Shown here: piece by piece, positions 34,030-46,006 of the stretch
Layout: every line of letters begins with the position of its first letter
Position numbering within the stretch: position 1 is the stretch's first letter
Assembly (NCBI RefSeq): GCF_003351225.1
Contig: NZ_QQSY01000002.1
Location: 210,066-274,065, forward strand
Origin: Dyella solisilvae
GTDB taxonomy: Bacteria; Pseudomonadota; Gammaproteobacteria; Xanthomonadales; Rhodanobacteraceae
Direction of reading: 5' to 3'
DNA length: 64,000 nt
Notes under the pieces: generated by a model
The model's database searches: none
What the model was told of the DNA's origin: nothing
Seen by the model: the letters and a program-made list of their open reading frames with translations, nothing else
Made by a program: the position numbers and the translations under genes

Positions 34030-35133
34030 GTGCCCAGCCCCGCCCGCAAAATCATCCACGTCGACATGGATGCGTTCTACGCCTCGGTGGAGCAGCGGGA
34101 CGATCCGTCCCTGCGCGGCAAGCCGGTCGTGGTGGCCTGGCGCGGGGCGCGTTCGGTGGTGTGCGCGGCGAGCTATGAGGCACGCAAGTTCGGGGTGCGC
34201 TCGGCCATGCCCGCGGTGCGGGCGGAGCGGCTATGCCCACAGGCGATCTTCGTGCCGCCCGACTTCAGCCGCTACAAGGCGGTCTCGCGCCAGGTGCGGG
34301 AAATCTTCGCGCGCCATACCGACCTGATCGAGCCTTTGTCGCTCGATGAGGCCTATCTCGACGTCACCCTGGGCCGCAACGGCCTGCCTTCCGCCACCGC
34401 GACCGCCGAGGCGATCCGCGCCGCCATCCGCGAGGAGACCCGGCTGACCGCCTCGGCCGGCGTGGCGCCCAACAAGTTCCTCGCCAAGATCGCCTCGGAC
34501 TGGCGCAAGCCGGACGGCCTGTTCGTGATACGCCCGCACCAGGTGCTGGCCTTCCTGGAGCCGTTGGCGGTGGGCCGGCTGCCTGGCGTGGGCAAGGTGA
34601 TGGAAGCCCGGCTCGCCGAGCTGGGCATCGCTACGGTGGGCGACTTGCGCAGGCTGGCGGTGCAGGAACTGGAACAGCGCTTCGGGCGCTGGGGGCGTCG
34701 CCTGCACGAGTTGGCGCTGGGCATCGACGAGCATCCCGTGCAGCCCGATCGGCCTACCCTGCAGGTGTCGGCCGAAGATACTTTCGAACACGACCTGGCC
34801 TTGCACGAACTTGCGCCGCACATCCAGCGCCTCGCCGAAAAAACCTGGGCAGCGCATCAGCGCGAGGCGAGCGGTCCGCACGCCCGCGTGGCGCGCACGG
34901 TGGTTCTGAAGCTCAAGACTTCGGACTTCCAGACGCTGACGCGCAGCCTCACGCCGCCGTCACGTCCTGGATCCGCCAGCGAGCTGGCCGAGATTGCCTG
35001 CGCCTTACGCGAACGTGTCGGACGGCCCGCGGATGAGCGCTATCGCCTTGTGGGCGTTGGGCTGTCGGGCTTCGTCGACGCCGACGGCTTCATGGCCCAG
35101 GACGACCTGTTCGCTGGTAGTGCTTTCAACTGA
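34030..35133 (+). CDS. dinB: DNA polymerase IV (DinB)
   Basis: A 367-residue Y-family translesion polymerase. Motifs: H-V-D-M-D-A-F-Y-A-S-V-E (first catalytic Asp), S-L-D-E-A-Y-L-D-V-T (Asp-Glu pair), K-F-L-A-K-I-A-S-D and G-V-G-K for the helix-hairpin-helix. The C-terminus carries Q-D-D-L-F, a beta-clamp binding motif. The start is GTG. No LexA box could be recognised upstream. Confidence 0.95.
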   Translation: MPSPARKIIHVDMDAFYASVEQRDDPSLRGKPVVVAWRGARSVVCAASYEARKFGVRSAMPAVRAERLCPQAIFVPPDFSRYKAVSRQVREIFARHTDLIEPLSLDEAYLDVTLGRNGLPSATATAEAIRAAIREETRLTASAGVAPNKFLAKIASDWRKPDGLFVIRPHQVLAFLEPLAVGRLPGVGKVMEARLAELGIATVGDLRRLAVQELEQRFGRWGRRLHELALGIDEHPVQPDRPTLQVSAEDTFEHDLALHELAPHIQRLAEKTWAAHQREASGPHARVARTVVLKLKTSDFQTLTRSLTPPSRPGSASELAEIACALRERVGRPADERYRLVGVGLSGFVDADGFMAQDDLFAGSAFN

Positions 35134-35305
35134 AACCAATTTGCCTGTTTAACCCAAACGAAAGTTTCGTTAAAAACCTCTTTACTCGCCCCCCGATTCC
35201 TGAAAGAGTTGGGCGAGGGGGGAGCCATCGGCAACGACAAATCTATAGCCGTCTAGGCGCCTATAGCGGGTTTCCTTTGCTTAAAAAAACTTTCGGGGAG
35301 ACAGC
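35134..35305 (+). promoter_or_regulatory. Leader of the TonB receptor gene with several palindromes
   Basis: Three symmetrical elements lie in 172 bases: AACGAAAGTTTCGTT (35157-35171), a CTCGCCC/GGGCGAG hairpin (about 35186-35217) and the perfect palindrome TAGGCGCCTA (35254-35263). GGGGAG lies 7 bases before the receptor ATG. One or more could be operators or leader structures; which one is not clear. Confidence 0.4.
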
Positions 35306-38206
<2,901 letters not shown>

Positions 38207-38228
38207 TCGACCTGATGTAGCAAGCCAA

Positions 38229-38260
38229 CGAAGGCCGCAGCGGTCACGCTGCGGCCTTCG
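38229..38260. terminator. Perfect 14-bp hairpin after the receptor gene
   Basis: CGAAGGCCGCAGCG and its exact reverse complement flank the loop GTCA, 22 bases after the receptor stop. No T-run follows on either strand, so termination efficiency is uncertain; it may mainly protect the 3' end. Confidence 0.6.
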
Positions 38261-38267
38261 CGCTATA

Positions 38268-38468
38268 AGAGCCTGTTCAATGTCTCCGCGTAGTCCGCGT
38301 TGGATCCCCAAAGCCCGCTGGGGGATCCAACCCTGCGGGCCGGGGCTGTTTGCCCACAGGCCGGCGTCATCACTCAGTCGTGTACGGACGTACACTCCTT
38401 CGTTCTTCCTTGGCCTGCGCGCAAACAGATCCCGGCGCGGGCCACGCAGAGACATTGAACAGGCTCTA
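38268..38468. mobile_element. MITE-like element (201 bp) with terminal inverted repeats
   Basis: The ends are inverted repeats: AGAGCCTGTTCAATGTCTC at 38268 and its reverse complement ending at 38468. With one mismatch they extend to about 24 bases. Inside are smaller palindromes: GTTGGATCCCC/GGGGATCCAAC (about 38300-38331) and GTGTAC/GTACAC. No gene lies within and no clear target duplication is seen. It separates the TonB receptor gene from the sulfotransferase gene, whose ATG begins 11 bases after it. Confidence 0.75.
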
Positions 38469-38479
38469 AGATCATTTGA

Positions 38480-40354
38480 ATGAGCGAGCACGCCCCGATC
38501 CCTTCCAGCGAGCTGGTCGCCAGCATCGTCACTGCCTTCAACCACGGCGACATGGCGCGCGTGCTGGCGCTGGGCGAACCGGTGGCCGAGCGGCCCGATA
38601 CCGACGATCTCGTGCTGCTCCTGCTGGGGTTCGCACGTCAATCGGCTGGCCGTTTTGATGACTCCGCCAACCTGTTCCGCCGCCTGACCGAACATCAGCC
38701 GGCCATCCCCGAATACTGGAACAACCTCGGCATCGTCGCCCGCCAGGCGGGCGATCTGGCAACCGCCGAGCACGCTCTGGCCACGGCCGCCTCGCTCGCC
38801 CCAGGCCAGGCCGAGACGCTTTACAACCTTGGATTGCTCTACGCCCAGCAACAACGCTGGTTGCTGGCCCGCGAGACGCAGTTGCGCGCCGTGGAGCTGG
38901 CGCCCGCCTTCATCGAAGCGCGCCTGCAGGCCGCGCATGCCTGCCACTATTGCGGCGACCAGCGGGGCGCCGAAGTCACCCTCGAAGGCGCCGCCGACTG
39001 GCCGCCGCAACCGGCCGATCAGGCGCTCATCCTCGCCTCGATGCTGTCGAGCCAGGGTGATCAGGACGCGGCGTTCCGCGCACTGGAGCAGGCGGTCCTG
39101 CCGCGAGGGCCTGATCGCGAGATGCTCGAGCTGCGCATGGCGGCGCTACGCGCCTCGATGTACGAGCGCAACAACCAGCTCGAACCTGCGCAGGCGGAAC
39201 TGTCGCACCTGCCCCTGTCCCTGCTCGACACGCTGCCGGCGGAGCAGCGCGAACTTCATCATTCCACCCTGCAGGTGCATGCAAGCATCGCGGCGCGGCT
39301 GGGCCAGCTCGACCAGGCAGCGGCCCACTACACGCGACTGCTCGATGCGGCCGGTGAATCCAATGTGCTGGCCAACGCAGCATTCGGCCTTGCCGCGACG
39401 AGGAACAAGCAGGGTCGCCGGGAGGAGACCTGGCAGGCGCTGCAGCAGGCCCACGCATGGCAGGTGGAGTTCGCCAAGGACTTCGTGCCCGAACTGTTGG
39501 CGGCGGGCAGCCAGCCGCTCGACATGGTGAACCATCGCGTAGGTCGGCTGGAATTCGACCGTTGGGCGCCGCTGAAGGCGCCATCCGCACAGCAAAGCCC
39601 GGTCTTTGTGGTGGGCTTCCCTCGCTCCGGCACTACGCTGCTGGAGCAGATGCTCGACGCGCATCCCGACTTCCGCTCCATGGACGAGCGCGCTTTCGTG
39701 TTTGAGCTGACCAAGCGCATGCAGCTGGCGGGACAGAGTTATCCTGCAGACCTCGCCACGCTGACCCAGGGCAACACCGCGCAGCTGCGCGACATCTACG
39801 CCGGCATGGTGCAGCGCGTGGCGCCGGATCTCGGCGAGCGCCGACTGATCGACAAGAATCCACTCAACATGCTCTGCCTGCCGATGATCGCGAGGCTCTA
39901 TCCGGAGGCGCGCATCATCCTGTGCCTGCGCCATCCCTGCGACGTGTTATTGAGTTGCTTCATGCAGCCATTCCGCTCACCGCCCTTCATGGTGTTGTGC
40001 TCCTCGTTACAGCGACTGGCCGAAGGCTACGTGCAGGCCTTCGAGCAATGGTTCCATCACGTGGAGGTGTTCGCTCCGCGCGTACTGGAGTGGCGCTACG
40101 AATCAGTGGTGGACCGCTTCGACGATCACGTCGCGCGCCTGGGTCAGTTCCTGGACGTCGCCGACGCCGCGCCGATGACGCGCTTCGCCGAACACGCGCG
40201 CGCCAAGGGCTTCATCAGCACGCCCAGCTACGCTCAGGTCACCGAGGGCATCCACCGCAAGGCGGTCAACCGCTGGCACGCTTATCGCGAGCACTTCGAA
40301 CCGGTGCTGCCGATCCTCAGGCCCATGCTGGAACGTCTCGGTTACGAGGCCTGA
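38480..40354 (+). CDS. TPR-containing sulfotransferase
   Basis: A 624-residue protein. The N-terminal half (about 1-345) is built of tetratricopeptide-like repeats (for example Y-W-N-N-L-G-I-V-A-R-Q-A-G-D, and L-Y-N-L-G-L-L-Y-A-Q-Q). The C-terminal half is a sulfotransferase domain. Its PAPS 5'-phosphosulfate loop is V-V-G-F-P-R-S-G-T-T-L-L (near residue 377), with C-L-R-H-P-C-D and R-Y-E-S-V-V further on. It would move sulfate from PAPS to an unknown acceptor, likely bound by the TPR part. Its promoter may lie in the adjacent MITE-like element. Confidence 0.88.
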   Translation: MSEHAPIPSSELVASIVTAFNHGDMARVLALGEPVAERPDTDDLVLLLLGFARQSAGRFDDSANLFRRLTEHQPAIPEYWNNLGIVARQAGDLATAEHALATAASLAPGQAETLYNLGLLYAQQQRWLLARETQLRAVELAPAFIEARLQAAHACHYCGDQRGAEVTLEGAADWPPQPADQALILASMLSSQGDQDAAFRALEQAVLPRGPDREMLELRMAALRASMYERNNQLEPAQAELSHLPLSLLDTLPAEQRELHHSTLQVHASIAARLGQLDQAAAHYTRLLDAAGESNVLANAAFGLAATRNKQGRREETWQALQQAHAWQVEFAKDFVPELLAAGSQPLDMVNHRVGRLEFDRWAPLKAPSAQQSPVFVVGFPRSGTTLLEQMLDAHPDFRSMDERAFVFELTKRMQLAGQSYPADLATLTQGNTAQLRDIYAGMVQRVAPDLGERRLIDKNPLNMLCLPMIARLYPEARIILCLRHPCDVLLSCFMQPFRSPPFMVLCSSLQRLAEGYVQAFEQWFHHVEVFAPRVLEWRYESVVDRFDDHVARLGQFLDVADAAPMTRFAEHARAKGFISTPSYAQVTEGIHRKAVNRWHAYREHFEPVLPILRPMLERLGYEA

Positions 40355-40453
40355 GGTCGCACCGGCGCCCAGAGCGCATGCGGGTACCGCCCCGGCAGGG
40401 AGCCGAATCGGCTACCCTGCGCCTTTGGCCGGGCAAAGCAGACAGGAGTCAGC

Positions 40454-41122
40454 ATGCATATCGAAGTGCCAAAGCTGCGCGCGCACTCCTTCCGGGAGTT
40501 TGCCGTGCACTACCTCATGATCGTGCTCAGCATCCTGACCGCCCTGGGTCTGGAGCAGTGGATCGAGCGCGTCCATCACCGGCACGCCGCCGAATACGCG
40601 AGGGAGCAGATCGATTCGGAGCTCGGCGGCCTGCTGCGCGACATCCAGGCCTCCATTCAGACCGACGAGACAAAACTCGCGCCACTGATCGCCTTGGACA
40701 AGGCCATCAATGACGATATGGCCAAGGGCTTGCCGGATGCACAGATCAACCAGCACATCCGCCAGCTAAGCAGTGGCTTCAGGCTCAGCATCAACTGGCC
40801 TGCGTTCACCACGCAGGCCTGGGATGTGGCGGTCGCCAACCAGTCCGCCACCTGGATTGAGGTCGAGCGCCTGCATCGCTACACCGCCGCCTATGCCGCG
40901 GTGCGCGAAGCCGCCAGCTGGACCACGCACAATGCGACCGTCACGCTCGACGCGCCGCGCATGTTCGACATGCAGACGCGCATCCGGCTCGGGAAGGACG
41001 TCGATCCGGTGGAGTTCCTCAGCGTCTCGCAACAGATGATCGTCAGCTCGAAGCAGACGATTGCCTATCTGCAGGATGCGTCGACACCGATCAAGGCGGC
41101 GCTGGAGCTCAGCGGGGAATAA
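40454..41122 (+). CDS. Membrane-anchored protein, function unknown
   Basis: A 222-residue protein with one N-terminal hydrophobic segment (about 17-36, F-A-V-H-Y-L-M-I-V-L-S-I-L-T-A-L-G-L) followed by a mostly helical domain. The start of the chain resembles DUF6090-type membrane proteins found in Xanthomonadales and Bacteroidota; this is a weak match by eye. It ends in a shared terminator. Confidence 0.65.
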   Translation: MHIEVPKLRAHSFREFAVHYLMIVLSILTALGLEQWIERVHHRHAAEYAREQIDSELGGLLRDIQASIQTDETKLAPLIALDKAINDDMAKGLPDAQINQHIRQLSSGFRLSINWPAFTTQAWDVAVANQSATWIEVERLHRYTAAYAAVREAASWTTHNATVTLDAPRMFDMQTRIRLGKDVDPVEFLSVSQQMIVSSKQTIAYLQDASTPIKAALELSGE

Positions 41123-41155
41123 AAAAAAGCCCGGGAAAACCCGGGCTTTTTTTTC
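41120..41155. terminator. Bidirectional intrinsic terminator
   Basis: An 8-bp stem AGCCCGGG/CCCGGGCT with loop AAAA, preceded by eight A and followed by eight T. It serves the gene ending at 41122 on the plus strand and lpdA ending at 41170 on the minus strand. Confidence 0.93.
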
Positions 41156-41169
41156 GTGGCATCGCCGGC

Positions 41170-43008
41170 TTATTTCTTTTTCTTCGGCATGTACAGGTCG
41201 GTGATGGTGCCTTCGTAGACCTCGGCCGCCATGCCCACCGACTCGCCCAGCGTGGGATGCGGGTGGATGGTGAGGCCGATGTCACCGGCTTCCGCGCCCA
41301 TCTCGATGGCCAGGCAGATCTCGCTGATAAGGTCGCCCGAGTGCGGGCCGACAATGGCGCCGCCAACGATGCGATGCGTTTCTTCGTCGAAGATCAGCTT
41401 GGTGAAGCCCTCGGTGCGGTCGATACCGATCGCGCGACCGCTGGCCGCCCACGGGAACTTGCCCACGCCGACCTTGAGGCCCTTTTCCTTCGCCTCGCGC
41501 TCGGTGACGCCGACCCAGGACACTTCCGGATCGGTGAAGGCCACCGACGGGATCACGCGTGCATCGAAGTGGCTCTTCATGCCCGACACGACTTCCGCAG
41601 CGACGCGCGCCTCGTGCGTGGCCTTGTGCGCCAGCATCGGCTGGCCCACCAGGTCGCCGATGGCGAAGATGTGATTCACGTTGGTGCGCATCTGCGTGTC
41701 GACGTTGATGAAGCCACGCTCGGTGACGGCCACGCCGGCCTTGTCGGCGCCGATCTTGTTGCCGTTCGGCGAGCGGCCCACGGCGACCAGCACCCGATCG
41801 AACAGCTTGGTTTCGGGGATGCTCTCGCCTTCGTAGCTGACCTCGATGCCCTTCTTGGTGGCCTTGGCCTCGACCACCTTGGTCTTGAGGTGCACACCCT
41901 TGAGCTTCTTGGCCAGGCGCTGCGCCAGCGGCTTGACGAGGTCGGCGTCGGCGCCAGGAATGATCTGGTCCATGAATTCGACCACGGTCACTTCGCTGCC
42001 GAGCGAGGAGTACACCGTGGCCATTTCCAGGCCGATGATGCCGCCGCCGACAACCAGCAGCTTCTTCGGCACTTCCTTCAGCTCGAGCGCGCCGGTGGAG
42101 TCCATGATGCGCTCGTCGTCCCAGGGGAACGCCGGCAGCTTCACCGACTGCGAACCTGCGGCGATGATGGCGTTCTCGAAGCGAAGCAGCTTGGTGCCGT
42201 CCGCCGTCTGGACTTCCATCTCGTTCGGCGAGATGAAGGCGCCCACGCCCTGCACGGTGCGCACCTTGCGCTGCTTGGCCATGCCGGAGAGCCCCCCGGT
42301 GAGCTTGCCGACCACCTTGGTCTTGAAGTCGCGCAGCTTGTCGATGTCGATCTTCGGCGCGCCGAAGCTGACGCCGTGAGCGGCCATGGCTTCGGCCTCG
42401 TCGATCACGGCCGCCGCATGCAGCAGCGCCTTGGACGGGATGCAGCCCACGTTGAGGCAGACGCCGCCGAGAGTGGCGTAGCGCTCGACCAGCACGGTGT
42501 CGACGTCGAGGTCCGCCGCGCGGAACGCCGCGGTGTAGCCGCCTGGGCCGGAGCCCAGCACGACCAACTTGCATTCGATGTCGGGCGTGCGGCCGGAGGC
42601 GCCTGCGGCCTTCGGCGTCGCCTTTGCTCCCTCTCCCCCCTGGGGAGAGGGTTGGGGTGAGGGGCGGGTGCTCGCCGAAGCGCTGCCAGTGCCAGACTGA
42701 GGCGAGGTTGCCCCCTCACCCCGGCCCTCTCCCCGCTGGGAAGAGGGAGCAGCAGCGGCGGCGCCCTCGGCGGCCTCGAGCACGGCGATCAGCGCGCCCT
42801 CGGAAACTTCGTCGCCGACCTTGACCTTCAGTTCCTTGATGACACCGGCGGCGCTCGACGGAATTTCCATCGTCGCCTTGTCCGATTCGAGCGTGATCAG
42901 GCTCTGTTCCTTGGCGACCGTGTCGCCGACCTTCACCAGCACCTCGATCACCGGCACGTTGTCGTGACCGCCGATGTCGGGGACCTTGATTTCGATGGTG
43001 CTTGCCAT
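41170..43008 (-). CDS. lpdA: Dihydrolipoyl dehydrogenase (E3) with N-terminal lipoyl domain
   Basis: A 612-residue E3 of the pyruvate dehydrogenase complex. Residues 1-80 are a lipoyl domain (lipoyl Lys44 in E-S-D-K-A-T-M-E). Residues about 145-612 are the FAD/NAD oxidoreductase: G-S-G-P-G-G-Y, redox disulfide G-G-V-C-L-N-V-G-C-I-P-S-K, NAD fold V-V-G-G-G-I-I-G-L-E, and catalytic H-P-H-P-T-L-G-E. The linker (about 87-128) is encoded by two copies of a palindromic repeat. AAAGGA lies 8 bases before the ATG at 43008. Same strand as aceF. Confidence 0.95.
   Translation of the reverse strand: MASTIEIKVPDIGGHDNVPVIEVLVKVGDTVAKEQSLITLESDKATMEIPSSAAGVIKELKVKVGDEVSEGALIAVLEAAEGAAAAAPSSQRGEGRGEGATSPQSGTGSASASTRPSPQPSPQGGEGAKATPKAAGASGRTPDIECKLVVLGSGPGGYTAAFRAADLDVDTVLVERYATLGGVCLNVGCIPSKALLHAAAVIDEAEAMAAHGVSFGAPKIDIDKLRDFKTKVVGKLTGGLSGMAKQRKVRTVQGVGAFISPNEMEVQTADGTKLLRFENAIIAAGSQSVKLPAFPWDDERIMDSTGALELKEVPKKLLVVGGGIIGLEMATVYSSLGSEVTVVEFMDQIIPGADADLVKPLAQRLAKKLKGVHLKTKVVEAKATKKGIEVSYEGESIPETKLFDRVLVAVGRSPNGNKIGADKAGVAVTERGFINVDTQMRTNVNHIFAIGDLVGQPMLAHKATHEARVAAEVVSGMKSHFDARVIPSVAFTDPEVSWVGVTEREAKEKGLKVGVGKFPWAASGRAIGIDRTEGFTKLIFDEETHRIVGGAIVGPHSGDLISEICLAIEMGAEAGDIGLTIHPHPTLGESVGMAAEVYEGTITDLYMPKKKK
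42627..42750. repeat. Two facing copies of a palindromic repeat inside lpdA
   Basis: 42627-42665 and 42711-42749 are inverted copies of a C/G-skewed hairpin repeat. Each has a CCCTCTCCCC/GGGGAGAGGG stem plus CCCCTCACCCC or its complement. Read in the lpdA frame they give R-G-E-G-R-G-E-G and P-S-P-Q-P-S-P-Q-G-G-E-G, peptides I associate with this repeat type in many genomes. The whole stretch keeps the reading frame. A third copy lies upstream at 43061-43099. Confidence 0.85.
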
Positions 43009-43060
43009 GGGGGAAATCCTTTGATTCTTTTCGCTACGCATGAAGGCCGCTGCAAGAGTG

Positions 43061-43099
43061 GCCCCTCACCCCGACCCTCTCCCCGGAGGGGAGAGGGAG
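43061..43099. repeat. Intergenic copy of the same palindromic repeat
   Basis: GCCCCTCACCCCGACCCTCT, then CCCC, GGA loop, and GGGGAGAGGG: the same unit as at 42711-42749, in the same orientation. It lies between the aceF stop (43113) and the lpdA start (43008). Its hairpin (43075-43097) could lower lpdA expression relative to aceF or protect the aceF message end. Confidence 0.85.
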
Positions 43100-43112
43100 C
43101 AACTAGGGAGCG

Positions 43113-44807
43113 TCAGAGCAGCAGGCGGCGGATGTCGCCCAGCTGCTGCGCGAGGTAGGAGGCGAAGCGCGCGGCGAGCGCGCCGTCGATCACGCGGTGG
43201 TCGTAGCTGAGCGACAGCGGCAGCACGAGGCGCGGAGCGAATTCCTTGCCGTTCCACACCGGCTTGGTCGCGGCCTTGGAGACGCCGAGGATCGCCACTT
43301 CCGGCGCGTTGACGATCGGCGTGAACGACGTGCCGCCGATGCCGCCGAGCGAGGAGATCGAGAAGCAGCCGCCCGACATGTCGTTGGGACCAAGCTTCTT
43401 GTCGCGCGCCTTCTTGGAGATCTCGCCCAGCTCGACAGCGAGGTCCAGCAGACCCTTCTTGTCGCAGTCGCGGATCACCGGCACCACCAGGCCATCGGGC
43501 GTGTCCACCGCGATGCCGATGTGGAAGTACTTCTTGAGGATCAGCTTTTCGCCGGTCTCGTCGAGCGAGGCGTTGAACTGCGGGAACTTCTTCAGCGCCG
43601 CAACCACCGCCTTGATCTGGAACACGAGCGGGGTGACCTTCAGGTCCTTGTTCTCTTCGCCGAGCTTCTTGCGGAAGGCTTCCAGCTCGGTGATGTCGGC
43701 GTCTTCGTGCTGGGTGACGTGCGGGATCATCGCCCAGTTGCGCGCCAGGTTGGCGCCGGAGATCTTCTGGATGCGCGACAGCGGCTTCTCTTCGATCTCG
43801 CCGAACTTGGCGAAGTCGACCTTCGGCCATGGCAGCAGGTTGAGACCGCCGCCAGCCGCGACCGGTGCGCCGGCGGGACGCGCGCCCGAGGCGAGCGCGT
43901 GCTTCACGTAACCGGTGATGTCTTCACGCTGGATACGGCCACCACGGCCCGAACCCTTCACCTGGCGGATGTCCACGCCCAGCTCGCGCGCGAAGGCGCG
44001 GATGGCCGGGCTGGCGTACGGGGCGTCGCCCGGCATCACGATGCCGGAGTCGAACGGCGGGCGCGCGGTGGGCGCCACGTCGCCTTCCGGCGCATTGCCA
44101 GGGATGACGCCACGGGCCGCGATCGGCTCGGGCTTCTCCACGACCTGGGGCGCTTCCACCTTGGCGGGAGCCGCGGCCTGCGGCGCCGGCGCAGCGGCGG
44201 GCGCGCCGCCGGCGGCTTCGACCAGGGCGATCAGGCTGCCCTCGGAGAGCTCGTCGCCCACCTTGACCTTCAGTTCCTTCACCACGCCGGCGAACGGAGC
44301 CGGCACTTCCATGGTGGCCTTGTCCGATTCGAGCGTGATCAGGCTCTGGTCCTTGGCGATGGTGTCGCCGACCTTGACCAGGATCTCGATGACCGGGACG
44401 TCGCTGCTGCCGATGTCCGGCACGCGCACTTCCTGCACGCCACCGCCACCCGCCGGCGCGGCAGCCGGGGCTGCGGCAGGAGCAGGGGCCGGGGCAGACT
44501 TGGCGGGCGCTTCGGCCTTGGCCGGCGCCGCGGCGGGAGCCGGGGCCGGGGCCGGCGCAGCAGCCGCGCCTTCAGCCTCGATGATGGCGATCAGCGTGCC
44601 CTCGGACACCTCGTCACCCACCTTGAGCTTCACTTCCTTCACCGTGCCCGCGAACGGGGCCGGCACTTCCATCGTCGCCTTGTCCGACTCCAGCGTGACC
44701 AGGCCCTGTTCCTTGGCGACCTTGTCGCCCGGTTTCACCAGCACTTCGATCACCGGCACGTTCTCGCTGCCGATATCGGGAACGCGTGCTTCTTTGAGGT
44801 CGGCCAT
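43113..44807 (-). CDS. aceF: Dihydrolipoyllysine acetyltransferase (E2) of pyruvate dehydrogenase
   Basis: A 564-residue E2 with two lipoyl domains (lipoyl Lys43 and Lys163, both in E-S-D-K-A-T-M-E-V) joined by Ala/Pro-rich linkers. A peripheral subunit-binding domain follows ([12 protein letters not shown] near residue 267). The catalytic acetyltransferase domain has the active site D-H-R-V-I-D-G near residue 536. It transfers acetyl groups to CoA. aceE (E1) is not adjacent. TATGAT upstream (minus strand, 44868-44873) is a possible promoter -10 element. Confidence 0.96.
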   Translation of the reverse strand: MADLKEARVPDIGSENVPVIEVLVKPGDKVAKEQGLVTLESDKATMEVPAPFAGTVKEVKLKVGDEVSEGTLIAIIEAEGAAAAPAPAPAPAAAPAKAEAPAKSAPAPAPAAAPAAAPAGGGGVQEVRVPDIGSSDVPVIEILVKVGDTIAKDQSLITLESDKATMEVPAPFAGVVKELKVKVGDELSEGSLIALVEAAGGAPAAAPAPQAAAPAKVEAPQVVEKPEPIAARGVIPGNAPEGDVAPTARPPFDSGIVMPGDAPYASPAIRAFARELGVDIRQVKGSGRGGRIQREDITGYVKHALASGARPAGAPVAAGGGLNLLPWPKVDFAKFGEIEEKPLSRIQKISGANLARNWAMIPHVTQHEDADITELEAFRKKLGEENKDLKVTPLVFQIKAVVAALKKFPQFNASLDETGEKLILKKYFHIGIAVDTPDGLVVPVIRDCDKKGLLDLAVELGEISKKARDKKLGPNDMSGGCFSISSLGGIGGTSFTPIVNAPEVAILGVSKAATKPVWNGKEFAPRLVLPLSLSYDHRVIDGALAARFASYLAQQLGDIRRLLL

Positions 44808-45003
44808 GGTTTCTCCTACGGATGGCGATGGCGTGCCGTGCGGGGATGACGGCCGCGTAAGGCTTTAATCATAGCGAACGAGACCCGCTTCTGGTCGCTT
44901 TTGGATCGTTTTAATTCACCATTCGCGTACGTATGTGCGGCGATAGAGGCCCGATCCAGCCTCAATCGGTCGCCTTTGGCGTCCTTGCCCCGTCCCGGGC
45001 GCC

Positions 45004-45837
45004 TCAGGCCGCCTGGCCGGGCCAGTGGCCCTGCACCACGGTCAGCTGACGCTGCGGCAGTGCGATGCCGATACCCGCAGCCTCGAATCGTTCCTTCACC
45101 GCACGCAGCAGGTCGGTCTGGGTGGCCCACACCTCGCCACTGCGCGTAAAGCCGCGCAGCACCAGCATCACCGTGCCTTCGCCCAGGCTCTCGGTCCACA
45201 CGCCTGGTTCGGGGTCGCGCAGGATGCGCGCGTCGGCGGCATAGATCTGGCGGACCAGGTCCATCGCCCGGCCGATGTCGTCGCGATAGCCAATGCCGAC
45301 CTTCAGCTCGAAGCGGCGCGTGCCGCGGCGATTGAAATTGATGATGGCGTCCGAACCGATCTTCGCGTTCGGCACGACGGCCTCGCGGTTGTCGGGCATC
45401 GCCAGCAGGGTATGCATCAGGTTCACGCTCTCCACCGTGCCCTCGATGCCTCCGGCATGGATGAAGTCACCCGCGCGGAACGGCCGGAACACTATCAGCA
45501 GCACGCCCCAGGCCAGGTTGCTGAGCGAGCCCTGCAGTGCCAGGCCAATCGCCAGGCCACCAGCGCCCAGCGCCGCAACCAAGGGCGCCGAGGGAATGCC
45601 GGCCTGTTGCAGGGCCATCACCACCAGCAGCGCGATCAGCACGCCATTGATCAGGTTGCGCAGGAAGCCACACAGGGTTTCATCGATGTTGGCGCGGCGC
45701 ATGGCGCGGCGCGCGATATTGGCCACGCGCGCAGCCAGCCACAGGCCGATCAGCAGCATCACGATGGCGATGCCGATATTGGCCAGCGTGGCGACAGTGG
45801 TTTCGGAGAGACGCAGGCGCGCCGGTAAATCGTGCAT
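45004..45837 (-). CDS. mscS: Small-conductance mechanosensitive channel (MscS family)
   Basis: A 277-residue channel protein with three TM helices (about 15-38, 58-82, 86-110). The pore helix carries A-L-G-A-G-G-L-A-I-G-L-A-L-Q-G-S-L-S-N, the Gly/Ala packing pattern of MscS TM3. The beta domain has F-R-A-G-D-F-I and P-N-A-K-I. It releases solutes on hypo-osmotic shock. It lies upstream of aceF on the same strand but is separated by 196 bases. Confidence 0.92.
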   Translation of the reverse strand: MHDLPARLRLSETTVATLANIGIAIVMLLIGLWLAARVANIARRAMRRANIDETLCGFLRNLINGVLIALLVVMALQQAGIPSAPLVAALGAGGLAIGLALQGSLSNLAWGVLLIVFRPFRAGDFIHAGGIEGTVESVNLMHTLLAMPDNREAVVPNAKIGSDAIINFNRRGTRRFELKVGIGYRDDIGRAMDLVRQIYAADARILRDPEPGVWTESLGEGTVMLVLRGFTRSGEVWATQTDLLRAVKERFEAAGIGIALPQRQLTVVQGHWPGQAA

Positions 45838-46006
45838 GAAAAGGCTGATCCGGGGGTGGCAAAGCGCAAAAGCCTAGCAGCCCCGCGATCAAGGTTCCGT
45901 GGTGCGTGCAGCCGCCCGTCCACGTAAAAGTGCCGCGCCGAAAGTCAGGCGCGGCGCAAGGTCGTGCTGGGGAGCCTCGACCGGTGGAAACGTGCGCGAG
46001 GTCGCC

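Noticed and set aside
41257-42660. A long plus-strand open frame across lpdA, and similar ones across aceF (43197-44849) and trpE (1767-3167)
   Set aside because: All are antisense to certain enzymes and have no recognisable domain.
42627-42750. The G/C-skewed hairpins in lpdA as a frameshift or broken gene
   Set aside because: The frame is kept through the repeat and both flanking domains are intact, so the gene is not disrupted.
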